Shown: positions 17,180 through 26,595, counted from the first letter of the stretch. The stretch is DNA of 64,000 nucleotides from DASRFR01 sp035651455 (GCA_035651455.1 DASRFR010000047.1:496001-560000); one strand, 5' to 3'. The notes: generated from the sequence alone by a model not told the origin. Program-made: numbers and translations.

Positions 17180-17914
17180 TTACCTGATCCAGGAGATCAC
17201 AAGGTACAGCGCTTCCGCGATTGCGACTGACACCAGCGCAATTTCGCGAATGCGCGACCAGGAAAGATGCGTTTTCAGACGCTTGGCCTGGAGTTCATGT
17301 TTAGGGTGCACTTCAGGCGTGCTAGCGGGTAAGGCCACGGAGGGCCTAGGCAGCACAGGATGCGGCGGGGGCAAGTACGTGGGCTTCGGTTTCTCTCCGG
17401 GCGCCAACTTGCGCACGGCGATCAACGACGACCAGCGCGGCAGAATCATGGCGTCCGACGGCGAACCAAGATTGATGGGCGTCGATGTCAATTGCAGCGC
17501 AGGCAGACGCTCAGGAGACACGCGGTCCGCCAAGTTGCGCAGCAATGAACTCCACCACATGTGGCTCAACTGGTCAGCGATCAATTCCCCGACATCGACG
17601 GGACGGGATTCCAGTTGCAGCGGAGGCAGCGTCTCGGGAGAGATAACATCGCCAATGTTGGTGAAGATGGTGCGCGTCCACGAGAGGCTCAGAAGGTCGC
17701 CCACGAGGATGCCTACGTCCACCGGTCTTGAACTGATCAGCAGGGGCGGGAGCTTTTCCGGGAACAAGCGGTCATGAGCATGAGCCAGCAACGATCGCCA
17801 GAGAGGCCGGTAAAGCGCATCGGGCAACAGCAGGCTGGGCACGGGCGTGTCGCTCGGACCTAAGTCCGCAAGATGGACGTTATGCAGCTGTCCGAGGCTG
17901 GTGTCGCGCAACAT
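17180..17914 (-). CDS. Unknown protein with 41-residue tandem repeats and C-terminal membrane anchor
   Basis: 244 residues. Residues about 20-170 consist of three complete repeats of exactly 41 residues and a partial fourth. Each unit contains a short hydrophobic helix with Trp (WRSLL, WTRTIF, WWSSLL), a PE-LPPLQL-like strand, and an (R/T)P(V/I)(D/N)(V/L)G turn. A proline-rich linker (PPPHPVLPRP) leads to a single C-terminal hydrophobic helix (EIALVSVAIAEALYLVISWI), suggesting a tail-anchored inner-membrane protein with a cytoplasmic repeat domain. I recognise no family. The ATG at 17914 has no clear Shine-Dalgarno. It lies 76 bp downstream of lysA on the same strand. Confidence 0.7.
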   Translation of the reverse strand: MLRDTSLGQLHNVHLADLGPSDTPVPSLLLPDALYRPLWRSLLAHAHDRLFPEKLPPLLISSRPVDVGILVGDLLSLSWTRTIFTNIGDVISPETLPPLQLESRPVDVGELIADQLSHMWWSSLLRNLADRVSPERLPALQLTSTPINLGSPSDAMILPRWSSLIAVRKLAPGEKPKPTYLPPPHPVLPRPSVALPASTPEVHPKHELQAKRLKTHLSWSRIREIALVSVAIAEALYLVISWIR

Positions 17915-17990
17915 AGTGAAGGAGTATCCCGAGTTTCATCTTACACGAATCAGCACGCAGTTCAGGATTCAGGGACCGCCGGGCAAGAGC

Positions 17991-19295
17991 CTAAATTTCG
18001 TTACGACACAAGTCGATGAGTGTCTCACGACGGCGAATCAATTTGACGGATCTTCCCTTCACGAGGACCTCCGCGGCGCGCGGACGCGTGTTGTAATTCG
18101 ACGACAGGGCCATCCCGTAAGCTCCGGTATCGAGCACCGCAAGCAGGTCGCCTTCGTCCACGACGGGCAATTCGCGATCGCGAGCCAGGAAGTCACCAGT
18201 TTCGCAGACCGGGCCTACCACATCGACTCGCTCGCTATCTGCACCCTGGCGCGATTTCACCGGGATAATCTCGTGATACGCCTGGTACAAGGAGGGACGC
18301 ATCAGGTCATTCATGGCTGCGTCAACGATGAGGAAGCGCTTGCTATCGTTGACCTTGCGGTACAACACGGAGGTGACCAGAGCGCCCGCCGGTCCGACGA
18401 TTGAGCGTCCAGGTTCGAGCAGCAGCACAACATTGAGGCCGCGAAGCGGCCGGGCAATTACCGCCGCGTACTGTTCCACATACTTGGCAAACTCCGGCAG
18501 CGCGCTACTTTCGTAGGCAATTCCTAAACCGCCGCCGGCGTCGACGTAGTCAATTTTGTGGCCTTCGCTCTGCAAGGCGCGCACGAGTTCCGCGACCCGC
18601 TTCATGGCTGCCGCGAAGGGGGCTACGTCCATGATCTGCGATCCGATATGCACGCTGACGCCGGCGACTGTTAAATACTTCTCCTCGGCCGCTTGGCGGT
18701 AGAGGTCCCAAGCCGACTGCATGGGGACGCCGAACTTGTGCTTGTGCAGGCCGGTCGAGATGTAGGGGTGTGTCTCGGCAGGGACTTCCGGATTTACGCG
18801 CACTGCTACACGCGCCGTCTTCTTCAGTCGCGCGGCGCAATCGGCCAACAGTGCCAATTCCGACTCACTTTCGACGTTGAAGATCAGAATGCCGGCTCGC
18901 AATGCGGCAGTGATCTCCTCCCTCGTCTTTCCTACTCCTGAAAAGACCACCTTCGATGCGGCCCGGGGCGCCGCTTTCAAGACGCGCTGCAATTCGCCAC
19001 CGGAGACCACGTCGAATCCGCAGCCCAAGGCGTTGATCAGGCGCAGCAAGCTCAGGTTGGAGTTGGCTTTGACCGAGTAGCAGATGCTGTGGCGAACACC
19101 GCGAAAGGCGGCGTGGAAATCGCGCAAACGACGTTCGATGGCCGATCTGGAGTAGACGTAAAGTGGAGTGCCGAACCTCCTGGCTAAGCCATCGAGAGGG
19201 ACGTCCTCGCAATACAGAGCGGCATCAGAACTTTTTTTGGACGAACGATAAACGAAGGCCGGCGGGCGAGGGGTTTCCATGCGGGTAGCGCTCAC
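17991..19295 (-). CDS. lysA: Diaminopimelate decarboxylase
   Basis: 434 residues. A PLP-dependent fold-type III enzyme that converts meso-diaminopimelate to L-lysine, the last step of lysine synthesis. The PLP lysine is Lys76 in ICYSVKANSN; VSVHIGSQI and the glycine-rich GGGLGIAYE that binds the PLP phosphate follow in order, as does a C-terminal GPVCETGDFLARDRELP with the active-site cysteine. The GTG at 19295 overlaps the stop of the upstream phosphatase gene (GTGA), implying translational coupling; an ATG at 19280 is the alternative start. Confidence 0.93.
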   Translation of the reverse strand: MSATRMETPRPPAFVYRSSKKSSDAALYCEDVPLDGLARRFGTPLYVYSRSAIERRLRDFHAAFRGVRHSICYSVKANSNLSLLRLINALGCGFDVVSGGELQRVLKAAPRAASKVVFSGVGKTREEITAALRAGILIFNVESESELALLADCAARLKKTARVAVRVNPEVPAETHPYISTGLHKHKFGVPMQSAWDLYRQAAEEKYLTVAGVSVHIGSQIMDVAPFAAAMKRVAELVRALQSEGHKIDYVDAGGGLGIAYESSALPEFAKYVEQYAAVIARPLRGLNVVLLLEPGRSIVGPAGALVTSVLYRKVNDSKRFLIVDAAMNDLMRPSLYQAYHEIIPVKSRQGADSERVDVVGPVCETGDFLARDRELPVVDEGDLLAVLDTGAYGMALSSNYNTRPRAAEVLVKGRSVKLIRRRETLIDLCRNEI

Positions 19296-21055
19296 TTGCG
19301 TTTCGCAGGCGGCTCTTTAACCTTGATCGCGACCACCGTCTCGTCGTCGAAGGGATCTTCTCCTGCCGAGTACTCCATTACCGCTTTGAAAAGCGCGTCC
19401 ACGACCCAGTCTGCGGATTTATCGGCGGCCCGCGCCACAATTTCTTCCACGCGCTCGCGCCCAAACAAATCTCCGTCCTTGTTGCGGGCATCGAGAATGC
19501 CATCGCTGAAGAATACGAACATGTCGCCCGGCTTGGCGGGGAACGTGAACTCGTCGTACTCGGCATCGTCGAACAGGCCGAGCGGCAAGCCGGTCGCCTC
19601 GATGATCTCAGTCTTGCCCTGGCGGCAATAAATGGGACGGGGCAAACCGGAATTGGCCACCTGCAGCGTGCGCCGCGTGTCATCCCATACCGCGTAGATG
19701 ATGGAGACAAACTGGCCGTCGATGCGGCGTTCTCCCAATGAATTATTCACCGCGGACAGCATCTCGGCGGGTCCGGGTTCCACGGGAGCGTGCGAGCGCA
19801 GAATGCCGCTGACCAGCGCGGCATAGATCGCGGCAGGCGCGCCTTTGCCGCTGACGTCGCCGATCACGATGCCCAGGCGGGCAAGCGAGTAATCGACGAA
19901 GTCATAGAGATCGCCGCCAATGGCACGCGCCGGGGAAAACTTAGCCGCGACTTCCAGGTACTCCAGTTGAGGCAAGGTTTGCGGCAAAAGCCGGAACTGA
20001 AGCTGCCGGGCGAGCGCCAGATCGCGTTCCAGACGGCGTTCCTGCTTGGCAATCTGCTCGTAAAGCCTGGCGTTCTCAATGGCAATCGCGATTTGTGCCG
20101 CCAGAGTGGTGATGGTGCGCTGGTGGTCCTCAGTGAAGAAACCTCGCCGCGTGTGCTCGAGGTCAAGCACTCCGATAACGTTTCCTTTATAGATCAGGGG
20201 GACGGCGAGCTCGGATCGCGTTTCGGGATTCAGCAGCACATACCGGGAATCTTTGGTGACGTCGGGGACCAGCACAGCAGTTTTGTTCTGTGCGGCATAG
20301 CCGACCACACCCTGCCCTAACGCAATCTCGTGCTTCAACTGAATGCTTTCCTTGAACCGGAGGGCAAAGCGGTGTTGCAACTTCTGCCCTGCGTTTTCGA
20401 GCAGGAGGATGCTGAACATCTGGTAATCGATCAGCCGGCTGAGCAGATCGGCAATGCGCTGGAACAGCTGGTCGAGATTCAGGATGGACGTCAGCTCGCG
20501 AGCGATTTCGTTGAGCAGCAGAAGAGTGCGTGCCTGGCGCGTGGTGCGGGTGTAGAGCCGCGCGTTCTCGATGCCTACGGCCATTCGCGAAGCAATCAGC
20601 GCGAGAAGGCGCTTGTGCTCCTCAGTAAAGTAGCCGACTTCCTGCGCTTCGATATCGATGACGCCGATCAAGCGGTTTTTTACGATCAGGGGAATGGCCA
20701 GTTCCGAACGTACGTTGGGCAGGACCGCGATGTAATCAGGCTCCTGGCGGACGTCGTCGACCAGAACAGCCTCCCGCAACTGGGCGGCGCGCCCGGTGAC
20801 GCCGCTGCCCACCTTCACTCGCGTACGGTCGGCGACATCTTTCGGATAACCCACCTGGAAGCGGAAGCGCAGGTCCTGGGTCTTTTCGTTCAGCAGAAGA
20901 ATGGCAAAAATTTCGTAATCGATGACTTTGCGGACCAGTTCCGCTACCCGCTGCAGAGTGGTGTCGAGGTCGAGCGTGGTATTGACGACATCCGCGACTT
21001 CCAGCAGTAAAGGCTCAATTTTGGGCAGCTTGGTCTGGGTTTCGTAGGTGTGCAC
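19292..21055 (-). CDS. GAF-GAF-SpoIIE (PP2C) serine phosphatase
   Basis: 587 residues: GAF domain 1 (about 20-170), GAF domain 2 (about 185-335), a short coiled coil (ERRLERDLALARQLQFRLLP), then an RsbU/SpoIIE-type PP2C phosphatase (about 365-580). Metal-binding acidic motifs are present (AIGGDLYDF, GDVSGKGAPAA, FFSDGILDARN, DDETVVAIKV). There is no membrane segment, so it is cytoplasmic. Such proteins dephosphorylate anti-sigma-factor antagonists when GAF domains sense a ligand. No partner antagonist or anti-sigma gene is visible nearby. It starts at GTG 21055 and overlaps lysA by 4 bp. Confidence 0.9.
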   Translation of the reverse strand: MHTYETQTKLPKIEPLLLEVADVVNTTLDLDTTLQRVAELVRKVIDYEIFAILLLNEKTQDLRFRFQVGYPKDVADRTRVKVGSGVTGRAAQLREAVLVDDVRQEPDYIAVLPNVRSELAIPLIVKNRLIGVIDIEAQEVGYFTEEHKRLLALIASRMAVGIENARLYTRTTRQARTLLLLNEIARELTSILNLDQLFQRIADLLSRLIDYQMFSILLLENAGQKLQHRFALRFKESIQLKHEIALGQGVVGYAAQNKTAVLVPDVTKDSRYVLLNPETRSELAVPLIYKGNVIGVLDLEHTRRGFFTEDHQRTITTLAAQIAIAIENARLYEQIAKQERRLERDLALARQLQFRLLPQTLPQLEYLEVAAKFSPARAIGGDLYDFVDYSLARLGIVIGDVSGKGAPAAIYAALVSGILRSHAPVEPGPAEMLSAVNNSLGERRIDGQFVSIIYAVWDDTRRTLQVANSGLPRPIYCRQGKTEIIEATGLPLGLFDDAEYDEFTFPAKPGDMFVFFSDGILDARNKDGDLFGRERVEEIVARAADKSADWVVDALFKAVMEYSAGEDPFDDETVVAIKVKEPPAKRK

Positions 21056-21208
21056 TGCTCTTATGATATCAGTGAAACTTACGAAAATTAGCCGCGAGCA
21101 AGGTGGATCGGCGACACGAAACCAGGAAGTAAATCGGTTTGCAAGAGGCCACGAGTTAACTGGATTTGACGAACCGCAACTCTTTGCACGCTGCGTCTGC
21201 TCTGTCCA

Positions 21209-21772
21209 TCACACAGTCTCAGTTATGGCGCAAATATCCGGCAAGTTGCGGTATTTCTCGGCGTAATCCAGCCCGTAGCCGACGATGAACTGGTCGGGAA
21301 TGGTGAATCCCACGTAATCGGCGGTGATCGGCTTCTTGCGGCGCGATGGCTTGTCGAGCAACGCGGCGATTTTCAGAGCCTTGGGCTGGTGGGCTGCAAG
21401 GATCTGTTTTAGGTAGCTGAGGGTCAACCCGGTATCGAGAATGTCCTCGACCACGATCACGTTCTTGTCTCTCATGGAATGATCTACATCCTTGGTAAGC
21501 CGGACCTCTCCCGTCGACTCCCACCCGCCCTCGAGTTCTTGCGAGGGGCTGGGCTTTTTTCCATAGCTGGAAACGGCGATGAAATCGAAGGTGGCATCCA
21601 GGTTGACTTGTCGCGCCAAATCGCTGAGGAAGATGGCTGCGCCTTTGAGCACACCGACAAAGATTACGGACTGGCCGACAAAGTCGCGGGTGATCTCGGC
21701 GCCAATTTCAGCGACGCGCGCCGCTATCTGCTGCCGCGGAATGAGAATCGTGGGTCCAGGCACGGCGAACAT
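21209..21772 (-). CDS. hpt: Hypoxanthine phosphoribosyltransferase
   Basis: 187 residues from the ATG at 21772. The frame is open to 21979, but the upstream part is Cys-rich and unlike the family, while MFAVPGPTILIPRQQI matches the usual N-terminus. The PRPP-binding motif VIVVEDILDTGLTL covers residues about 105-118; GVLKGAAIFLSDLARQV and the SSYG loop are also present. It salvages hypoxanthine and guanine to IMP and GMP. In many bacteria hpt sits beside tilS-ftsH, which is not the case here. The next gene runs divergently. Confidence 0.93.
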   Translation of the reverse strand: MFAVPGPTILIPRQQIAARVAEIGAEITRDFVGQSVIFVGVLKGAAIFLSDLARQVNLDATFDFIAVSSYGKKPSPSQELEGGWESTGEVRLTKDVDHSMRDKNVIVVEDILDTGLTLSYLKQILAAHQPKALKIAALLDKPSRRKKPITADYVGFTIPDQFIVGYGLDYAEKYRNLPDICAITETV

Positions 21773-21984
21773 ATTACAGCAATGCCCAATCCCACTTAAC
21801 ACCAGCAAGCGACCGGGCTGCGGGGCGTTGCCGAGGATAGCTCCGCACCCATAAAATTGGCCGGTCCGGCGCAACACGCACTCTTGTGTAGATTGAGGCA
21901 GTTGGCATGAGTCACAAGTTGACCGCGAAAGCGTAACGCGGCATTGATAGCAGCCCGTGGCAGGGCGACCATCATCCAATCGCT

Positions 21985-22686
21985 ATGGACCTGAAAGGCA
22001 TCAAGCTCACCTGGTTGGGACACGCCACCTTCCGCATTGAGACGCCCGGGGGCAAAACTGTAATCGTGGATCCCTGGGTAATGGGCAACCCGATGTGCCC
22101 GGAAAATGAAAAGAATGTAAGGACGGTGGATATTCTGCTCTGCACTCATGGTCATTTCGACCACATCGGCGATGCCGTGGAGATCGCCAAGAAACACAAT
22201 CCCACAGTAGTGGGCATCCCCGAACTATGCGGCTGGCTCACAAAAAAAGGCGTGAAGAACTGCGCCGAGATGAACAAGGGCGGCACCCAGTCACTTGGCG
22301 ACATTAAGGTCACCATGGTGCATGCCGACCATTCATGCGGGATCAAGGATGGCGACGAGCTGGTGTATGGCGGCGAGGCCTGCGGTTACGTGATCAGCTT
22401 CTCCAATGGCGTGAAGATGTACCATGCAGGGGATACGAATGTGTTTGGGGATATGGCGATCATTCGCGATCTGTATGCGCCGGAGATCGCCATGCTGCCG
22501 ATCGGGGATCACTACACCATGTCTCCGCGAGAGGCGGCGTACGCGTGCAATCTGCTGAAGCCGAAAACTGTCGTCCCCATGCACTTCGGCACATTCCCGG
22601 TATTGGTGGGCCGCCCGGGCGATCTGCAGAAACTGGTTCCCGGTGTTGAAGTGATGGAGATGAAGCCGGGCCAAACGCTGTCATAA
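21985..22686 (+). CDS. UPF0173-family metal-dependent hydrolase
   Basis: 233 residues of the metallo-beta-lactamase superfamily. The metal site THGHFDH is at residues 54-60; later ligands lie in MYHAGDTNVFGDM and VVPMHFGTFP. The N-terminal KLTWLGHATFRIET matches UPF0173/YtkL-like proteins, usually about 230 residues. Substrate is not established for the family. It has no signal peptide, so it is cytosolic. It is followed by the O-methyltransferase gene after 32 bp on the same strand, likely one transcript. Confidence 0.9.
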   Translation: MDLKGIKLTWLGHATFRIETPGGKTVIVDPWVMGNPMCPENEKNVRTVDILLCTHGHFDHIGDAVEIAKKHNPTVVGIPELCGWLTKKGVKNCAEMNKGGTQSLGDIKVTMVHADHSCGIKDGDELVYGGEACGYVISFSNGVKMYHAGDTNVFGDMAIIRDLYAPEIAMLPIGDHYTMSPREAAYACNLLKPKTVVPMHFGTFPVLVGRPGDLQKLVPGVEVMEMKPGQTLS

Positions 22687-22718
22687 TCTGAATCGAAATC
22701 GAGGAAGGGAGTACTGGC

Positions 22719-23390
22719 ATGGCGGAACCTGCAACCAATCCGAACGCTTACTGGCGCATGGGAGGCATCACTTATGAGCCGGTCGAAGACTATCTCTATT
22801 CCATGTTGCCGCCGCGGGACGCCGTGTTAAACGACATAGAACTCGAAGCTGAGCGCCGGGAGATACCGATAGTCGGTCCGGCGGTCGGGCGCGTGTTTCA
22901 CCTGCTGGCTACCATCAGCGGAGCAAAAAACATTTTCGAGATGGGGTCGGCGATCGGATATTCCACCATCTGGTGGGCGCGAGCCGTCGGCGAAAATGGG
23001 CGAGTGATCTATACAGACGGCAGTTCAAAAAATGCCGAAGAGGCGCGCCAGTATTTCGATCGCGCCGGGGTGAGCGCGAGAATCTCCATTCACGTAGGGG
23101 ACGCGCTGGAACTGCTTTCGGAGCAGAAGCAGGAATTCGACATCATCTTCAATGATGTTGATAAGGAGGACTATCCCAAGGTCTTGCGCCTGGCCGGATC
23201 CAAACTGAAGAAGGGGGGGCTATTCGTCACCGACAATGTTTTGTGGAGCGGCAAAGTCGCGCAAAGAAATGCTACTGAGCCAGAAACCAAAGCCATTCTG
23301 GAATTCAACCGCCTACTGTTTAATTCGCCTGAATGGTTCCCGACCATGCTTCCACTGCGCGATGGCTTGGCGGTCGCGGTGAAAAAATAG
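22719..23390 (+). CDS. Class I SAM-dependent O-methyltransferase (COMT-like)
   Basis: 223 residues. The SAM-binding motif I is FEMGSAIGYSTIW (residues about 72-84), followed by the acidic IYTDGS. NDVDKEDYP and LFVTDNVLWSGKV match the metal-binding and substrate-facing segments of the catechol/caffeoyl-CoA O-methyltransferase family (Methyltransf_24/3). GAAGGGAG precedes the ATG. Natural substrate unknown. It probably shares a transcript with the UPF0173 hydrolase gene. Confidence 0.88.
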   Translation: MAEPATNPNAYWRMGGITYEPVEDYLYSMLPPRDAVLNDIELEAERREIPIVGPAVGRVFHLLATISGAKNIFEMGSAIGYSTIWWARAVGENGRVIYTDGSSKNAEEARQYFDRAGVSARISIHVGDALELLSEQKQEFDIIFNDVDKEDYPKVLRLAGSKLKKGGLFVTDNVLWSGKVAQRNATEPETKAILEFNRLLFNSPEWFPTMLPLRDGLAVAVKK

Positions 23391-23581
23391 CCGTTACCGG
23401 CGCGGCTGAAGCCGTCTCTTCCTTAGAACTCTAGTTCGAAACGAATGCTGAGTCGCGCGGCTGCCCGGTATGACCCCGCGTTTCGACAGCAATATTCGGA
23501 TAGAGGGCTTCTCTGCCCTCGCTTATCCTGCATCTTATGCTTACCTCGGCAATGCCCAGTGGTATTTTGATGAACTCCAAC

Positions 23582-24319
23582 ATGCCTCGGACCAGGCAAA
23601 AACGGCGGGATCTTACAATCACAGAGCGGATCGCCGATCTGGATTGGCCGAGCCTGCGCCAGACCCTCCATGACCAAGGCTACGCACTTACTCCTCCGGT
23701 GCTCAGCCAGGCAGAATGCCAAGAACTCATCGGGCTGTACCCACGCGATGAACTGTTCCGCAGCCACATCATCAGGGCGCGCTACCGCTTCGGACGTGGT
23801 GACTACAAGTATTTTCGTTACCCACTTCCCGAGGTCGTGCAGGAACTGCGGGAGACGACATACCCGCACCTGGCGGAAGTCGCGAATGCATGGAACCAGG
23901 CGCTGGGGTTAGAGGCATCGTTCCCGAACGAGCATTCCAAATTCCTGGCGACCTGCAAGCGCAAGGGACAGGACCGCGCTACGCCCTTGCTGCTGCATTA
24001 CGAGCCGGGCGACTTCAATTGCCTGCACCAGGATCTCTATGGCGACATTGCGTTCCCGCTGCAGCTCACGTGTTTCCTCAGCCAACCGGGAGAGGAGTAC
24101 GAAGGCGGCGAGTTTGTGCTCGTCGAGCAGCAACCGAGAGCACAATCCAAGCCGCACGTCATCGGAGCCCAACAAGGACAGGCGCTGATCTTTGCTACGC
24201 GCTTCCGGCCTGTGCAAGGGACCCGGGGTTACTACCGCACGGCTTTGCGCCACGGCGTAAGCACGGTGCGAAACGGCGCGCGGTACACCCTGGGCGTGAT
24301 TTATCACGATGCCAAGTGA
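23582..24319 (+). CDS. 2-oxoglutarate/Fe(II)-dependent oxygenase
   Basis: 245 residues from the ATG at 23582; the frame is open from 23537 and neither start has a Shine-Dalgarno. The double-stranded beta-helix carries the iron triad: His149 and Asp151 in CLHQDLYGD and distal His224 in ALRHGVSTV, with the 2-oxoglutarate arginine in ARYTLGVIYHD. GGEFVLVEQQPRAQSK is typical of the prolyl-4-hydroxylase-like group. It hydroxylates an unknown substrate, possibly a protein side chain. No signal peptide. The gene lies downstream of the O-methyltransferase gene with a 191-bp gap. Confidence 0.85.
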   Translation: MPRTRQKRRDLTITERIADLDWPSLRQTLHDQGYALTPPVLSQAECQELIGLYPRDELFRSHIIRARYRFGRGDYKYFRYPLPEVVQELRETTYPHLAEVANAWNQALGLEASFPNEHSKFLATCKRKGQDRATPLLLHYEPGDFNCLHQDLYGDIAFPLQLTCFLSQPGEEYEGGEFVLVEQQPRAQSKPHVIGAQQGQALIFATRFRPVQGTRGYYRTALRHGVSTVRNGARYTLGVIYHDAK

Positions 24320-24399
24320 GTAACCACGCCGAGGCCCCTGGCATCCAAGCGCCAATTGGTTGTCTGGCAGTGATCCCAGACGACCTGACGGGAGCAATC

Positions 24400-24747
24400 A
24401 TGGCGACTTGGCGGAAAGATCCGAATATGGACGAAAGGTCTCCGGAGCGAAAAGGAGACGAGCAGGCCCAACTTGATGAACTTGGCACTGATCCGGGCGA
24501 GGTCGGTCCCGACAGCGCAGGCCAGTCGGGCGATCCACAACAGTTGTCAGGCATCGCGGATGCGAATGACGAGAGCGTGGAAGAGCTGGCCGACACTGAC
24601 CAGGCGATCGAAGCATCGGCGGTCGACGGCGTAGAAGATGCGGCCGATCATCCCGAGCGCCCAGTACACACCCACGAAGAATATGGGCGTCCTGACGATA
24701 TTCCCCCGGCGCGAGCGCCGCGTTCCTCTGAGCGGCGGGACAAGTAA
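24400..24747 (+). CDS. Small acidic, probably disordered protein
   Basis: 115 residues from the ATG at 24400, which has GGGAG just upstream (gacgggagcaatcATG). The sequence is rich in Asp, Glu, Gly, Pro and Ser with almost no hydrophobic core (MATWRKDPNMDERSPERKGD ... EEYGRPDDIPPARAPRSSER), so it is likely intrinsically disordered. I know no named family. The Shine-Dalgarno, the defined start and the strongly biased yet consistent composition argue that it is real. The same frame is open far upstream, but there it is only a shadow of the oxygenase gene. Confidence 0.55.
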   Translation: MATWRKDPNMDERSPERKGDEQAQLDELGTDPGEVGPDSAGQSGDPQQLSGIADANDESVEELADTDQAIEASAVDGVEDAADHPERPVHTHEEYGRPDDIPPARAPRSSERRDK

Positions 24748-24873
24748 AGCCGAAGCACTGAAGGTAATTACCGCGCGAGCATCCTACGTGTTCGCGTGTT
24801 TTTTTAGCGCGACACCCTCGGCTGTTCGCCTCCGGAATCTTACACTCCAGATCGATAGGTTCGAGCGAGCGAC

Positions 24874-26595
24874 TTACTTCCCTTCCGCATCGAATATGAG
24901 CTTGCCGCCGACAATCGTCTTCAGCGCCTTCACTTCGCGAATCTTCACCGGATCGATGGAAAAAATATCGTCGCTGACGAGCACCACATCCGCGAGTTTG
25001 CCAGGCGTGATCGAGCCTTTTTTGTTTTCCTGGAATTCCGCGTACGCCGAACCCATGGTGTAGAACTCGACGGCTTCAGGAACCGTGAGTTTCTGCTCGG
25101 GAAACCAGCCACCGGGATTTTTCCCGTCGAGAGTAGCACGGGTTACGGCGGCATAAATCGTCAACATGGGATTGAGCGGGGCGACCTCCCAGTCGGTGCC
25201 AAGAGCCAGACGGACTCCGTGGTTCAGGAAGGTACGGAAGGCATAGGTGCGACTGGCCCGGTCATGTCCGATACGCGCCTCCGCCCAGCGGCCGTCATCG
25301 ATCGCGTGATAGGGCTGCACCGAGGCGATCACGTTTAATTGGGCCATGCGGTCGAAATCCTTAGCCGCCATATGCTGCGCATGCTCAATACGGAAGCGCC
25401 GGTCCGGTTGCACCGAACCGCCGTCTTTGCGCGCTACCTGCTGGTCTCGCGGATGCGCTTTAGCAACCTCGGAATACAGATCAAGAATGATCGAGATGGC
25501 CTGATCCCCAATGGCGTGGGTGCAAAGCTGCAGTCCGGCGGCGTCGGCCTTCATCATGCGATCGCGCATCAGCGAGAGCGGCTGCATCTCGTCGGAAAGC
25601 AATCCGCGGTTACCAGGTTGATCGCTGAACGGTTCGAAAAAATACGCAGTGCGGGACCCTAGCGAACCGTCGGCATAAGCCTTGACCGCTCCGATGCGCA
25701 GATAGGGACCGCCAAAAGCGCGGCGGATGCCGATTTTCACCTGGTCATCCACTCCCTGGGTGATCAGCGGGGCGGCGTAAATGCGTGTCGTCAACTCCCC
25801 GCGATCGAGAAGCTCGGAGTAGACGGCAATGTCTTCGTATTCAGGATTCATGTTCTGAACACTGGTCACGCCGAGAGACGCAGCGTAGGCCAGCGCGCGC
25901 TTCACCGCCTTCAATCGCTGATCATGGTTGAGAGGAGGAATGGCCTTATACATCAGGTCGGCGGCGGCATCCTTGAGAGCGCCGGTGGGATTGCCCTGCG
26001 CATCGCGCACAATCGCGCCCCCCGGGGGATCGGGCGTTTGCGCAGTAATGCCGGCGGCTTTCAAGGCGAGCGAGTTGGCCAGACCCATGTGCCCGTCATA
26101 TCGGCTCACGAAAACCGGGGTTCCTGGTGTAACCGGGTCGATGAGTTCCCTGGTCGGAAACTCCGGAGGGCTCCACTTGGTTTCGTCCCAGTCACCTCCC
26201 GTGATCCACTCGCCTTTGGGAGTGTTGGCGGCGCGTTCGGCGATTCGGCGCTTGAATTCTTGCGCGCTGGTGACATCGTTGAGTTGAACGCTATCCAGTT
26301 GAGCGCCGCCGCTGACAAAATGAACGTGGGCGTCGTTGAACCCGGGCAGCAGGAGCTTGCCTTGGGCATCGATGACTCGCGTTTTGGAGCCACGCCAGGC
26401 GTCCACTTCGGCATTGGAACCGACCGCGACGATACGATCTCCGAGGACAGCGACGGCCTGGGCGGTGGGCTGGGCCTTGTCGACCGTCCAAATCTTGGCG
26501 TTCGTGACAATCAGATCAGCGGCGGGTTTAGTCTGGGCATTGAGAATCAAAGTGGAGACGAACACCAGGACTGCAACGAGAAAATTTTTGAGCAT
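24874..26595 (-). CDS. Secreted amidohydrolase (YtcJ-like, amidohydrolase 3 family)
   Basis: 573 residues with a signal peptide (LVAVLVFVSTLILNAQT). The metal-dependent TIM-barrel hydrolase core shows GFNDAHVHFVSGG (HxH metal pair), a Lys-containing VKAYADGSLGSRTAYFFEPF, CTHAIGDQAI, RIEHAQHM and GTDWEVAPLNP, matching YtcJ/imidazolonepropionase-like amidohydrolases. The N-terminal beta-sandwich motif LIVTNAKIWTVDKAQP closes with the C-terminal KLADVVLVSDDIF. The physiological amide or ester substrate is unknown; a periplasmic site is implied by the signal. The gene stands alone, divergent from the SnoaL-like gene. Confidence 0.88.
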   Translation of the reverse strand: MLKNFLVAVLVFVSTLILNAQTKPAADLIVTNAKIWTVDKAQPTAQAVAVLGDRIVAVGSNAEVDAWRGSKTRVIDAQGKLLLPGFNDAHVHFVSGGAQLDSVQLNDVTSAQEFKRRIAERAANTPKGEWITGGDWDETKWSPPEFPTRELIDPVTPGTPVFVSRYDGHMGLANSLALKAAGITAQTPDPPGGAIVRDAQGNPTGALKDAAADLMYKAIPPLNHDQRLKAVKRALAYAASLGVTSVQNMNPEYEDIAVYSELLDRGELTTRIYAAPLITQGVDDQVKIGIRRAFGGPYLRIGAVKAYADGSLGSRTAYFFEPFSDQPGNRGLLSDEMQPLSLMRDRMMKADAAGLQLCTHAIGDQAISIILDLYSEVAKAHPRDQQVARKDGGSVQPDRRFRIEHAQHMAAKDFDRMAQLNVIASVQPYHAIDDGRWAEARIGHDRASRTYAFRTFLNHGVRLALGTDWEVAPLNPMLTIYAAVTRATLDGKNPGGWFPEQKLTVPEAVEFYTMGSAYAEFQENKKGSITPGKLADVVLVSDDIFSIDPVKIREVKALKTIVGGKLIFDAEGK

